Origin: a virus
Length of the DNA stretch: 64,000 nt
IMG/VR virus record: IMGVR_UViG_3300043256_000236
Span: 1 to 64,000 of that record
Strand: one strand, 5' to 3'
Within the stretch, counting starts at the first letter, position 1. Every line of letters starts with the position of its first letter. Below the pieces are notes generated by a model, which saw only the letters and a list, made by a program, of their open reading frames with translations, searched no databases and was not told the DNA's origin. A program made the translations under genes and the position numbers. Positions 15,109 through 24,497 of this stretch are shown in pieces.

Positions 15109-16114
15109 GAAAGCTTTGATCACTGGCGTGACTGGACAGGATGGTAGTTATCTGTCTGATTTTCTACTAGAAAAAGATTATGAGGTGTACGGGTTGATAA
15201 GGAGGTCATCTGTCAGGAGTACCGAACGCATTGCGCATTTGCTGTGTAACCCTAACTTTACGTTAATAGATGGGGACATAACTGATTCCGCGTGTATGCA
15301 CAGATTGGTTTCCGGAATAAAACCAGATGAAGTTTATAACTTAGCCGCGATGAGCCATGTTGGGGTTTCGTTTGATCAGCCGATCACAACATGTGATATT
15401 GATGCAGTTGGTCCTCTTAATATATTGGAGGCTATCAGACAAACATCTCCGTCGACTAAGTTCTATCAAGCCAGCACCTCAGAACTATTCGGAGACACAG
15501 ATATTGCTCCGCAGTCAGAGAACACACCTATGATGCCAAATTCACCATATGCAGTAGCTAAGCTGTATGCACATCATATGGTAGCCCTTTATCGTCGTGC
15601 ATACGGTATCTTTGCATGTGCGGGTATATTGTTTAACCACGAAAGTGAGAGAAGGGGAGAGGATTTCGTAACACGTAAAATAACTAGGTATGTTGCAAGT
15701 CTTCTGAGATGGATGGATTTAAACGATGGTTTCCCGCGTAAAGATGTAGATGTTCCCCCTTTGGCCCTGGGCAACATTGAAGCTAAAAGAGATTGGTCAC
15801 ATGCGGCGGATATGGTAAGAGGCATGTGGTTGATGATGCAGCATGAAAAGCCAGATGATTATGTTTTAGGGTCTGGAGAAACTCGCACAGTTAAGGATTT
15901 TCTCAATGCAGCATTTGGTTCGATCGGATTGGATTACAGTGAGTATGTTATAATAGATCCAAAGTTCTATAGACCAGTTGATGTCAATTTGCTTCATGCA
16001 GACTCTAGTAAAGCTTTGGCAACACTAGGATGGGAACCAGTTATTAGTTTTGGAGAGTTGGTTGATCGCATGATACAAAGTGATTACGGATCGGTTATCG
16101 AATGCCCCGTTTGA
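15101..16114 (+). CDS. gmd: GDP-mannose 4,6-dehydratase
   Basis: A 337-residue short-chain dehydrogenase of the size of bacterial Gmd. The NAD(P)-binding ITGVTGQDGSYL is at residue 7, followed by YGLIRRSS, the family-typical RRSS. The catalytic set is present: STSELFG near residue 125 and the Y-x3-K of SPYAVAKLYAH near residue 150. NHESERRGEDFVTRKI near residue 180 is close to the Gmd substrate-binding segment. The ATG at 15101 is chosen over upstream readings because it places the glycine-rich loop at the usual distance. It makes GDP-4-keto-6-deoxy-D-mannose, precursor of GDP-fucose, -rhamnose and -perosamine. No downstream reductase or aminotransferase is in the window. Confidence 0.92.
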   Translation: MAKKALITGVTGQDGSYLSDFLLEKDYEVYGLIRRSSVRSTERIAHLLCNPNFTLIDGDITDSACMHRLVSGIKPDEVYNLAAMSHVGVSFDQPITTCDIDAVGPLNILEAIRQTSPSTKFYQASTSELFGDTDIAPQSENTPMMPNSPYAVAKLYAHHMVALYRRAYGIFACAGILFNHESERRGEDFVTRKITRYVASLLRWMDLNDGFPRKDVDVPPLALGNIEAKRDWSHAADMVRGMWLMMQHEKPDDYVLGSGETRTVKDFLNAAFGSIGLDYSEYVIIDPKFYRPVDVNLLHADSSKALATLGWEPVISFGELVDRMIQSDYGSVIECPV

Positions 16115-16617
16115 TTCTTCCTGAATACACCGTAATCCGAGACACTCGTGAAAAAGATAATCATGGGTGGACATTCGGTGCTCATATGCCAGAGCGTCGT
16201 CCTCCTCGATGTAAGGGGACAATGGTAGATACGCTACACACTGGTGACTATACCATGGTTGGATACACCGATATCTTGGCAATAGAAAGGAAGGCTGACT
16301 TTGCTGAGCTTTGGGGAAATTATAATAGTAAGCAACGTCCGGCGTTCGAGGCTGAGATGGAACGTATGTCCGACATAAAACACTCATACATTATCATAGA
16401 GTCATTGCTTACGCCAGATATTATGGAGTTATCTCCACCTCAATTCGCAAAGGGTGTTCCTGGGAAAGCTTTGATCAGGTGGTTAATGTATCTGTCTGTT
16501 AAATTTGGTGTTAAGATTATACCAGCGGGTGCATGTGGAAGGAAGATTGCTCAGTTGATTTGCGAAGAGGTCGTTCGTGTTGAAAAGGATCGCTGGGTTT
16601 ATCAGGACCCTAAATAA
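16102..16617 (+). CDS. ERCC4/XPF-type nuclease
   Basis: A 171-residue protein overlapping the gmd end by 13 bases. RDTREKDNHGW near residue 11, LHTGDYTMVGY near residue 48 and AIERKADFAEL near residue 64 form the G-D-x(n)-E-R-K-x3-D active site of XPF/Mus81 nucleases. There is no helix-hairpin-helix tail. Single-domain phage members probably cut branched or flapped DNA and could resolve replication intermediates before packaging. TerL begins 15 bases downstream. Confidence 0.85.
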   Translation: MPRLILPEYTVIRDTREKDNHGWTFGAHMPERRPPRCKGTMVDTLHTGDYTMVGYTDILAIERKADFAELWGNYNSKQRPAFEAEMERMSDIKHSYIIIESLLTPDIMELSPPQFAKGVPGKALIRWLMYLSVKFGVKIIPAGACGRKIAQLICEEVVRVEKDRWVYQDPK

Positions 16618-16631
16618 AGGTGACGATATAG

Positions 16632-19600
16632 ATGTCAAAAGTAACTCTTAATGAATTACTGCATGGTGATCAAGGAAAGTACGGATACTTATTCCCTTAC
16701 AGGGATCGGGTTCCAGACATAAAGAAACATCTTCTAGATGATTTCAAACAATCCAAATATCCACTAGACCAAACACTTATCAGTAAAATGATGGACATAG
16801 ATTACATCGGGTGGACAGCAAACGTTATACTGGGTATTGATTTGTTTCCTATACAAATTGCCATGCTCCAAATGCTATGGAACACTCCATTTCCAATGCT
16901 CGTAGCCTGTCGGGGAGGATCAAAATCATGGATGCTTGCTGTTTATGCCATTCTTAGGGGTCTTCTTGATCCGGGTTCAAAGATTATTATTATTGGTGCA
17001 GGTTTGCGACAAGCTAGATTGGTTTTCAATTATATAGACACAATATGGGCCAATTCACCAATACTTAGGGGGATTGTCGGTGGAGGAAAAAACGCTGGCC
17101 CAAGGCAGAATGTGGATCTTTGTTATTTTAAGATTGGGGATAGTATTATCTATGCACTTCCCACCGGGGACGGCACGAAAATTAGGGGCTTCCGAGCTTC
17201 TGTGATCATCGCGGACGAATTTGCATGTCTAGATAGAGACACGTTGGTAGAGACAAATAATGGATTAGAAAGAATATCGGATATATCTGATCATAAAACT
17301 AGTGTCATTAATAGATATGGAGATTTCGAACGAATAGATTCCTTTATTAAAACTCCTAAGACCGACGTACATGAAATTTCTACAAAATATGGATATGGAT
17401 TCAAGTGTTCTAGTATACATAAAGTAATGACCACCAATGGGTGGAAATTGGGAAAAGATTTAACTAATAATGATTTTCTAGTTATTAAAAATCAGTATGT
17501 TTTTCCGGAGTGTTCCGCTGATGATTCTATGACTGAAGATATTGCATGGCTGATGGGTTTACTGATCTCTGATGGGGATGTCACTCGCAAGCACGGTGTC
17601 AGCATCAAGACTATCGATCAGGACCTCGTAGAGCAGGTCATAACTAAGTTTGCGGGGTTAAGTCCGAAAGTTTATACCAGAGAAGCATATGTCGATAAAA
17701 GAGGATGGAAATGCCAAAAGTCATATGAGATACATATCCACAACACCCTTTTTAGGGAAAAATTATATTCATTAGGAATAGATTATGTGGGTGTGGCAGA
17801 TAAAGTGATACCATCTATTGTTTTAAAATCTCCGAAAAAGATAGTTATATCCTTCTTGAGTGGTTTGTTCGAAGGAGATGGTTCTTGTTTTTTATGGAAG
17901 GATCGCAACACGACAAAACTCGGTGTTGCTTATTATACTATTTCGGACGCATTGGCACAGGACCTTCAAACCCTCTTGCTGAAACTAGACATTATATCTT
18001 CCAGGCAGACAAGGAGAAGTAAATTAAGTGATAGAAAACAGTGGATGTTAAGATGTAATGGACGCCATGCTCTTAATCTTGCTGAATTATTGAACGTGCC
18101 AAAATGGGACGATATTATACCAAGAGCACAAACATATTTTCACTCAGACGATTACGGTATTACTTTTGACAATGGAAGGGGTAAATGGAGGGCGAATGTC
18201 GAGTATGGTGGAAAATTACATTACTTAGGTAGATATTTTGACAAAAATGATGCACTTGAGTCTGTTAAGAACTTCCAAGCTACGCATGACCCATGTGTTC
18301 GTGTAAAACTAGTAACCAAATTGCCACATCAAGATCATTTATACGACTTCTACTTGCCAATGACACATAGTTTCCATGGCAACGGTTTTATACAACATAA
18401 TTCTGTGCCCGAAGATGTTTTTGACATAGTTGTCCGTGGTTTTGCGGCTACCGCTAAATCTCCCATGGAAGAAGCTAAGAAAATTGCATTTGACAAAAAA
18501 TTGAGTCAAATGGATATTCCTTCCGACATAAAGCAAAAATTGATGGTAGATGATGGCAAGATGCATGGTAACCAAATAGTATATTCTGGTACTGCATATT
18601 ATGCTTTTAATCATTTCGCTAAGAAGCATGAAATGTGGCAGGAAATAATTCGCAGCAAAGGTGATCCAGATAAAATATCTCAAATATTCGGGGGAGACAG
18701 TCTTGTCCCAGATGATTTCAATTATAAGGATTATTGTATTATAAGAATTCCACACACTCATTTACCAGACGGACTATTAGATAAAAGACAATTGGCTCAC
18801 GCCAAAGCAACTCTTCCTCGTAATATATATCTTATGGAATATGGCGCAGTATTCGTTAAGGATTCTGATGGGTTTTTCCCCCGTAGTTTAATAGAGGGGT
18901 GCAGTGTTGGTCCCAACAAACCTTTAGACACACCAGATGGTGCTGTTACATTCTCTCCCGCAATGAGGGGGATTAAGGGTCCCAAGTATGTAATAGGCAT
19001 AGATCCAGCTGCAGAACGAGATAATCTTGCAGTTGTCATAATTGAAGTATGGGCTAATCATTATCGCGTTGTATATTGTTGGGCTGTGAATAAGAAGGAA
19101 TTCATCAAACGGAAAAAACGTGGATTGATTACAGACGATGACTACTACGCATACTGCTGCTCTAGGATCAGAGAGATAGTGCGTCTATTCAATCCTATTC
19201 GTGTTGAGATGGATAGTCAGGGTGGCGGGTATGCCATTGCAGAAATGCTTAGAAACCATAAATTACTAGATACTGATAAGGGCGATTTCCCTATCTATGA
19301 GGTGATTGATTTTGAGGATCCCAAGTCTACAGATGGTGAGACGGACGGACGCCACATCTTACACCTTATTAAACAGAGTTCTGAATTCAATCAAGATGCT
19401 AATATAGCCCTCCATAAAAGCTTTGAAACTCGTACTCTGCTATTCCCAGCTTTTGATAGTGTTAAAATGTACGCGGCCATCGAAGCAGAAAAGGCTTCTG
19501 GTGTAATTTTCGATACATATGAAGAGAATGTCTATAATATCGAAGAATTGAAAAACGAACTTTGTACTATACAAATGAGCGAGACAGCTACGGGTAGAGA

Positions 19601-19901
19601 AAGATTTGATACACCGCAGGTAGTTAGTCCTGGCGCAGTAGAAGGCAGGGCAAGGAAGGGTCGGTTACGCAAAGATAGGTACACGGCTGTTCTATTGGCG
19701 CACAAATATGTTTATGATACAGATATCGCTCCAGACGACAATATCGATTATAACGACGTTGCTGGCAATATCGTGAAAAGAACCAAAACAGGCAAGGATG
19801 AGCCTATGTACCGGGGTGCTGGGGTGGGTAGAATGAGGAATGCAGAGGCTGCGCGTAAAGGGACTATTTACAAAGCCATTAAGAGGGGTAAAGCTGTCTA
19901 G
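16632..19901 (+). CDS. terL: Large terminase subunit (TerL) with intein
   Basis: The 1089-residue precursor contains a 392-residue intein (residues 199-590), so mature TerL is about 697 residues. Walker A-like CRGGSKSWMLA is at about residue 94, and Walker B ASVIIADEFA ends right before the intein. The C-extein resumes with SVPEDVFDIV. The nuclease domain has GIDPAAERDNLAVV near residue 795 and RVEMDSQGGGYAI near residue 857, the acidic residues of the RNase H-like fold. TerL pumps DNA into the prohead and cuts concatemers. The intein sits in the ATPase core, so splicing must happen before packaging. AAAGGTGA precedes the ATG. The portal gene follows after a class B promoter. Confidence 0.95.
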   Translation: MSKVTLNELLHGDQGKYGYLFPYRDRVPDIKKHLLDDFKQSKYPLDQTLISKMMDIDYIGWTANVILGIDLFPIQIAMLQMLWNTPFPMLVACRGGSKSWMLAVYAILRGLLDPGSKIIIIGAGLRQARLVFNYIDTIWANSPILRGIVGGGKNAGPRQNVDLCYFKIGDSIIYALPTGDGTKIRGFRASVIIADEFACLDRDTLVETNNGLERISDISDHKTSVINRYGDFERIDSFIKTPKTDVHEISTKYGYGFKCSSIHKVMTTNGWKLGKDLTNNDFLVIKNQYVFPECSADDSMTEDIAWLMGLLISDGDVTRKHGVSIKTIDQDLVEQVITKFAGLSPKVYTREAYVDKRGWKCQKSYEIHIHNTLFREKLYSLGIDYVGVADKVIPSIVLKSPKKIVISFLSGLFEGDGSCFLWKDRNTTKLGVAYYTISDALAQDLQTLLLKLDIISSRQTRRSKLSDRKQWMLRCNGRHALNLAELLNVPKWDDIIPRAQTYFHSDDYGITFDNGRGKWRANVEYGGKLHYLGRYFDKNDALESVKNFQATHDPCVRVKLVTKLPHQDHLYDFYLPMTHSFHGNGFIQHNSVPEDVFDIVVRGFAATAKSPMEEAKKIAFDKKLSQMDIPSDIKQKLMVDDGKMHGNQIVYSGTAYYAFNHFAKKHEMWQEIIRSKGDPDKISQIFGGDSLVPDDFNYKDYCIIRIPHTHLPDGLLDKRQLAHAKATLPRNIYLMEYGAVFVKDSDGFFPRSLIEGCSVGPNKPLDTPDGAVTFSPAMRGIKGPKYVIGIDPAAERDNLAVVIIEVWANHYRVVYCWAVNKKEFIKRKKRGLITDDDYYAYCCSRIREIVRLFNPIRVEMDSQGGGYAIAEMLRNHKLLDTDKGDFPIYEVIDFEDPKSTDGETDGRHILHLIKQSSEFNQDANIALHKSFETRTLLFPAFDSVKMYAAIEAEKASGVIFDTYEENVYNIEELKNELCTIQMSETATGRERFDTPQVVSPGAVEGRARKGRLRKDRYTAVLLAHKYVYDTDIAPDDNIDYNDVAGNIVKRTKTGKDEPMYRGAGVGRMRNAEAARKGTIYKAIKRGKAV
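17226..18401 (+). mobile_element. Intein with LAGLIDADG endonuclease and AP2-like domain
   Basis: It starts at Cys (CLDRDTLVETNNGLERI, a canonical intein block A) and ends IQHN followed by Ser, the canonical His-Asn / Ser splice junction. Two LAGLIDADG motifs lie at WLMGLLISDGDV (about 17547-17582) and FLSGLFEGDGSC (about 17850-17886). After them, about 18150-18285 encodes an AP2-like DNA-binding module: GITFDNGRGKWRANV, then HYLGRYFDKNDALESV. AP2 modules usually accompany HNH homing enzymes rather than inteins. Insertion directly after the Walker B DEFA is at a conserved site, as is usual for inteins. Confidence 0.9.
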
Positions 19902-19906
19902 TATTG

Positions 19907-19918
19907 TTGGTGTATAAT
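19907..19918 (+). promoter_or_regulatory. Class B (late) promoter
   Basis: TTGGTGTATAAT, 53 bases before the portal start, with no TTGACA-like element at the usual distance. It is the best match to the late-type motif and would drive the portal-to-capsid block. Confidence 0.7.
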
Positions 19919-19970
19919 CAATTGGACCTCGTTTGTATTACGTTGCTATTGATTTTAGAAAGGGGATAAT

Positions 19971-22073
19971 ATGCCTGGGAAGAAACCTAAAGAGTCTCCA
20001 ACTGGTGGTGTTTTTTACACCAAGGGTTCAAAACCTCTTTCTAATCACGCTGTTGCAGATGTTTGTCACGTAACACATGGTAATAATAAAACGCTTGCGT
20101 CAGATCTAAATCTCAGGGCTGGCTTCAATCGTCACAATATGGATGCCGATCGTCCTGCAGACAGGATTCCAACCGATCACGCAGAAATAATTCAGGCATG
20201 TCAGTCTGTTTATCGAAGAGTGGGCATGGTCAGGAATATTATAGACTTAATGACAGATTTCGCGGCTGAAGGATTACAGTTACAGCATACAACAAAAACT
20301 CAGGAAAGATTTTATCGCGAATGGGCTAAGAGAGTCAATTTACAGGGTAGAGCGCATGACTTCATGAAGCTGTTGATGCGAGACGCAAATGTGATAGTTC
20401 GTCGCAAAAATGCACAAATCACTAGACCCGCTATTAAGGAGATGACCAGAGGTGGTGTTAGTGGTCTAGAATTATTAGATGAAACCAAGGTTGCCGAAAA
20501 ACCAGAGAAGATTAGTACGACCAAAAAGACCACTAAGAAGAATGAGATTCCATGGAGGTATGTTTTTCTTTCACCTGTTGTGATTGAAAAAATCAGTGGC
20601 GAAGTTGGTAAATTTTTTGGTTCTGATGCAATCGGGTTTAAAATTCCGAATTCACTGGCGACAGCAATTAACGCTCCCAAGACAAAGGCAGAAAAAAAGT
20701 ATATTTCTCAGCTACCGCCAGAGGTTGTCAGGGCAGCTCGTAAGAGTTCGCGATTAGTTGAACTAGACATGGATAAGATATACATAGACTATTACAAGAA
20801 AGATGATTGGGAGGATTGGGGAACACCATTTCTATACGGCGTATTAGAAGACATCATGTTTAAGGAGAAGATGCGATTAGCTGACATGGCTACGCTTGAT
20901 GGTGTAATTAATGTTGTTCGTATATGGAAACTTGGGAAATCAGAACAACAAATTCTTCCTGCACCAGCGATGGTTGATAGACTAATTGGTATTCTTCAGA
21001 GCAATGTTGGTGGCGGGGTCATGGATCTGGTTTGGGACGACATGATAGACCTACAGGTTGAGTATCCACCAACAGACAAAATTCTTGGACCAGACAAGTA
21101 TATTAGTGTAAATAGCGATATTGTGAGGGGATTAGGTATCCCAGATTCATTAGTAGGAGGGTCTGATCTGGGAACGAGGAATGCTCAATCTGCTTTTGTA
21201 CAACTCAAAACACTAGTAGAACGTCTTGAATACGTGAGAAGCAGGGCTATTGTATGGATGGAGGGGGAATTGCGACTAGTGGCTGATGCCATGGGTTTCA
21301 AGAAAATTCCTGCTATCAGCTTTGGTATAATGTCTTTGCGAGACGAAGCAGCAGAGAAGCAATTGATAATCCAGTTATTGGATCGTGGTATTATTTCATC
21401 CGAGAAGGTTACAGAAGTATTCGGAGTCAATTATATGATAGAAGTTGAGCGTTTGAAATCAGAACAGGCAACAAGAGAAGAAAATCCTGGTGTACTGGAA
21501 AAATCGAATCCGTATAACCGTCCATTTTCTGTTATGGATAGACAACAAGAACATGCTATTGAACTTGAGTTGGTTAAACAACAAAAAGACACGGGTGGTG
21601 GAGACGATAATGATGGTGGAGATAATCCAAGTGGTGATCAACCGAAAGATGAGGGAGTCAATTCTCCTGGCCGACCACCTTCAACAAAGGACACTAAGCC
21701 CAGAGATGAAAGAACACCTACTACACAATCTTCTATACTATATCTAACCGCAGAGGGGTTTTTAGACAAACTGGACGCGATACTAGACCCAGTTTATTTA
21801 GAACAAATAGGTGTCAAGAATGTACGGTCTCTAACCAAATCGCAGAAAACCGCACTTGACAGGACCAAACGCGGCATCTTATCTGTCTTGCAACCCAACG
21901 ACGTTGTTACAAAGGAATTGATTTCTGCTAGACTTGCTGTATCTAGCGATAATGACAGGGCCATGGAAAATCGTTTTTGCGAATTGCTTGCACTTCAGAC
22001 CACACACAGCGAAAAGACACCGACAGTAAAAGAGCGTCGTATGATAACGGCTTTTGCATGGGCCACTGGATAA
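19971..22073 (+). CDS. Portal protein
   Basis: A 700-residue protein directly after TerL. The N-terminal third (YRRVGMVRNIIDLMTDFAAE, about residues 82-101) matches the helical clip-proximal region typical of portals, where successive residues describe entry into a non-membrane ring. The central part has a lysine-rich insertion (TTKKTTKKNE) and the C-terminal 150 residues are polar and Gly/Asp-rich (DTGGGDDNDGGDNP), likely disordered or reaching into the capsid. Twelve copies form the DNA channel, terminase dock and connector. AAAGGGG precedes the ATG. The call rests on size, position and the pattern of the N-terminal half. Confidence 0.85.
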   Translation: MPGKKPKESPTGGVFYTKGSKPLSNHAVADVCHVTHGNNKTLASDLNLRAGFNRHNMDADRPADRIPTDHAEIIQACQSVYRRVGMVRNIIDLMTDFAAEGLQLQHTTKTQERFYREWAKRVNLQGRAHDFMKLLMRDANVIVRRKNAQITRPAIKEMTRGGVSGLELLDETKVAEKPEKISTTKKTTKKNEIPWRYVFLSPVVIEKISGEVGKFFGSDAIGFKIPNSLATAINAPKTKAEKKYISQLPPEVVRAARKSSRLVELDMDKIYIDYYKKDDWEDWGTPFLYGVLEDIMFKEKMRLADMATLDGVINVVRIWKLGKSEQQILPAPAMVDRLIGILQSNVGGGVMDLVWDDMIDLQVEYPPTDKILGPDKYISVNSDIVRGLGIPDSLVGGSDLGTRNAQSAFVQLKTLVERLEYVRSRAIVWMEGELRLVADAMGFKKIPAISFGIMSLRDEAAEKQLIIQLLDRGIISSEKVTEVFGVNYMIEVERLKSEQATREENPGVLEKSNPYNRPFSVMDRQQEHAIELELVKQQKDTGGGDDNDGGDNPSGDQPKDEGVNSPGRPPSTKDTKPRDERTPTTQSSILYLTAEGFLDKLDAILDPVYLEQIGVKNVRSLTKSQKTALDRTKRGILSVLQPNDVVTKELISARLAVSSDNDRAMENRFCELLALQTTHSEKTPTVKERRMITAFAWATG

Positions 22074-22126
22074 TTTGTATATTAACGGTTCGTTAATAAG
22101 AGTTTGGTTTATTTTAGGAGGTAGTT

Positions 22127-22456
22127 ATGTCTATTGTTAATGTTTCGCTTGACACCAAAAGTAGAGTTGTTGTTCTTACTATCGATGGGATACAAGTACC
22201 ACAAGATGGGTGTAGTATAGACAGATGGATAAATATGGATGGTGAAGAGCATATATCTTTTAGTTATACAAGAGAAAGTGTAAATGGTTCTGGGCTAACA
22301 GAAAGACACCAGTTCAGTCTTCCTACTCCCGAAGAATTAGCTGTAGTAACTATTGCTAATGTTGACAAGGATGGACTAGTATCAAAGATTGTGTATAATG
22401 ACGAAAAGGCTAAGGCGGATATTATTGATTTTCTTAAGAAAAAGCGTAATCCATAG
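22127..22456 (+). CDS. Hypothetical protein
   Basis: A 109-residue protein with an excellent ribosome-binding site (AGGAGG, seven bases before ATG). It is mostly beta structure in the first 80 residues with a lysine-rich helical end (IIDFLKKKRNP). It lies between portal and protease genes, so a head-related role is possible. No family recognised. Confidence 0.6.
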   Translation: MSIVNVSLDTKSRVVVLTIDGIQVPQDGCSIDRWINMDGEEHISFSYTRESVNGSGLTERHQFSLPTPEELAVVTIANVDKDGLVSKIVYNDEKAKADIIDFLKKKRNP

Positions 22457-22514
22457 TAATATGTCCATGAATGGTCTTTTTGTTAGTATGTTCACGCATA
22501 CTTTATTCTTATAT

Positions 22515-22525
22515 TTGTGTATAAT
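22515..22525 (+). promoter_or_regulatory. Class B-like promoter
   Basis: TTGTGTATAAT, about 20 bases before the TTG start at 22546 of the protease-scaffold gene. It would give an extra transcript for protease, decoration and capsid genes. It follows an inverted repeat-rich 60-base gap. Confidence 0.55.
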
Positions 22526-22545
22526 GCATACGAATGGAGGCTTTC

Positions 22546-23997
22546 TTGCGTATTTATCAATCTGAAAAAGAAGATGGCGTAGACGCCCAGATGTCGGCTG
22601 ATAAAAGTTCTGTTGCATTTGTTACAGCACCAGTTAATATAGGAGATATCAAGAAGTACTTCGACGGCATGTCTATGGAGGATATAATTAAAGCTACGTC
22701 TACCATTCAGACTGTGGAAGAATTATTGGGTCAAGTACAACCAGATTTAGCTCTAGTGGTTGCTATTTTAGTTAGTACAGGTTGGAACGACAATGATGAT
22801 ATCTTTACTCCAGCGGAAGTTTGGAAGGCCAGGTCAACTCCTCTACACAAACCCATGAATGATAATCATCAGGCCGAAAAGATTTTGGGCCATATTGTTC
22901 AAACCAGGGTTTTGGATAAATCTGGTGAAGAAATTGTTGTTGCAGAGGGCGGGTCTCCACCGGATGAGTTTGATATAGAAGTAGCTGGTGTACTTTACAG
23001 AGCATTCGATGTGTTATCGGATAGAATAGAAGAAATCATAACCAAAGCTCAAAATGGTGAGATGTTTGTGTCTATGGAGGCTTGGTTTCCAGATTTTGGC
23101 TATGGATTAACTAATACATCTACGGGGAAAACCAATCTCATTGACCGGACAGAATCCACTGCTTTTCTAACTAAGCACCTGAGGATCTACGGAGGCAGTG
23201 GTGAATATCAGGGATACAAGGTCGGTAGGGTTCTAAAAGATATAATTTTTGGTGCGCAAGGGTTTACTGAAAATCCTGCAAATCCTGAATCTGTAATTAA
23301 GGTTGCGGCAAGTCGGGGAGCCGCTTCTAAAGTGTTTGTTACTGCTGAATTGAATGGGTTATTGGAAGGGGGTGTAGAAGACATGGATAAGGATCAACTA
23401 AAAGAACTACAGGTGCAGCTAGATGAGGCCAAGGCCAGTCTGGAGAGCAAGACGCAAGAGGTTAGTGAACTACAAAAAGCCGCAGATGACTTTAAAGCTA
23501 AGGATTATGATGGTCAAATTACTACTCTTAATACGAAGTTAGAAGAGATGACTGTAGATGCAGACAAAGCAACTGAAACAATGAAGGTTATCTCAGGTCA
23601 GAAGAATGAACTTCAGAAGCAGTTGGATGAGGTGACGAATCGTGCCGATAAGAGCGAAGCGGAACTAGAGGTGATTCGTAAGAATGAAGTAGCTCGTGAC
23701 CGTTTTGCGCAGTTGTCTGAAGTCAAACAGATTGATGACAAGGATGCAACTCTAGCGGAACTTTGTTCTATGAGTGACGAGACGTTCGCATTGGTTCTGA
23801 AGTTTGCTGGTGATACAGACAAGTCTGATAATAAAGAATCAGAAAAGACTGAAGCTGCTTTGGATGACGTTAAGACAGACGATAGTGCTGATTTTATTGC
23901 TGATGCAAGTTCTGCCGAGACGGCGAAAGAGAGTTGGAGAACGTTGGCGAATGTGCTGACTGGACACGAAACAAAGAAAGATGAAGGGGGTGAATAG
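22546..23997 (+). CDS. Prohead protease fused to scaffold
   Basis: A 483-residue protein. TTG at 22546 is preferred because GGAGG lies five bases upstream; the ATG at 22534 has no site and falls nearly at the predicted transcript start. Residues 1-270 form the protease-like domain, with VAILVSTGWNDNDDIFTPAEVW, then HKPMNDNHQ and GHIVQTRV (candidate catalytic His), and MFVSMEAWFPDFGYGL carrying a likely Ser. Residues 280-400 are a long charged coiled coil typical of scaffolds, and the tail is acidic. Position between portal and capsid supports the call. The protease family (S78/U35-like) is inferred. Confidence 0.7.
   Translation: MRIYQSEKEDGVDAQMSADKSSVAFVTAPVNIGDIKKYFDGMSMEDIIKATSTIQTVEELLGQVQPDLALVVAILVSTGWNDNDDIFTPAEVWKARSTPLHKPMNDNHQAEKILGHIVQTRVLDKSGEEIVVAEGGSPPDEFDIEVAGVLYRAFDVLSDRIEEIITKAQNGEMFVSMEAWFPDFGYGLTNTSTGKTNLIDRTESTAFLTKHLRIYGGSGEYQGYKVGRVLKDIIFGAQGFTENPANPESVIKVAASRGAASKVFVTAELNGLLEGGVEDMDKDQLKELQVQLDEAKASLESKTQEVSELQKAADDFKAKDYDGQITTLNTKLEEMTVDADKATETMKVISGQKNELQKQLDEVTNRADKSEAELEVIRKNEVARDRFAQLSEVKQIDDKDATLAELCSMSDETFALVLKFAGDTDKSDNKESEKTEAALDDVKTDDSADFIADASSAETAKESWRTLANVLTGHETKKDEGGE
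23383..23997 (+). CDS. Possible nested scaffold start inside the protease gene
   Basis: An in-frame ATG at 23383 begins MDKDQLKELQ exactly where the coiled coil starts, with GGAAGGGGG about 10 bases upstream. In lambda and several other phages the scaffold is made from an internal start of the protease gene. Here the product would be 204 residues, almost all coiled coil. Inferred from the start signal and domain boundary only. Confidence 0.4.
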   Translation: MDKDQLKELQVQLDEAKASLESKTQEVSELQKAADDFKAKDYDGQITTLNTKLEEMTVDADKATETMKVISGQKNELQKQLDEVTNRADKSEAELEVIRKNEVARDRFAQLSEVKQIDDKDATLAELCSMSDETFALVLKFAGDTDKSDNKESEKTEAALDDVKTDDSADFIADASSAETAKESWRTLANVLTGHETKKDEGGE

Positions 23998-23999
23998 GG

Positions 24000-24479
24000 A
24001 TGGCTTTAAAACCAGATCGTGAAATTAATGAAGTTACTGACATTACTAACTTTTGGACTACTATTGCTGCTGAAAAGGGTGGTTGTGCTAGTAATGTGAC
24101 CCAGGGCTCTGGCGCCTCTATGGGTACCAACATAGTTGATGAAGCTAATGTGGTAGGTTATGTGGCCAATCCTTCGGGAGCAATAGCAAAGGGTATTTTG
24201 CTGCAGCCAGTAAACGCACCGATGAGTGCTACCAGAGACTTCCTGAATTTTGAAAGTGGTGAAATTCGTCCTGGTGATAAGTGTACTTTGGTGAAAAAGG
24301 GGTTTGTGGTTACAGATATGATCGTTGGTAGTACACCGACTGCTGGTGCTACGGCGTATTTGGCTGCAAGTGGTAAGTTGAGTATGGCAAACTACGGTAG
24401 TGCGTCTCCAGCAATTGGTCGTTTCGAGACAACTGTAGATGGTAATGGGTTTGCTAGAGTTTCTATTGATATTACATAA
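24000..24479 (+). CDS. Head decoration-like protein
   Basis: A 159-residue, Gly/Ala/Ser-rich beta protein directly before the major capsid gene. Pattern such as SGEIRPGDKCTLVKKGFVVT and AYLAASGKLSM is like decoration or stabilisation proteins of the DUF2190/gpD type, in which small beta barrels bind the capsid lattice. GGTGAATAGGG precedes the ATG. The call is based on position, size and composition. Confidence 0.65.
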   Translation: MALKPDREINEVTDITNFWTTIAAEKGGCASNVTQGSGASMGTNIVDEANVVGYVANPSGAIAKGILLQPVNAPMSATRDFLNFESGEIRPGDKCTLVKKGFVVTDMIVGSTPTAGATAYLAASGKLSMANYGSASPAIGRFETTVDGNGFARVSIDIT

Positions 24480-24497
24480 GGGGGGTGAAAAAGTACT

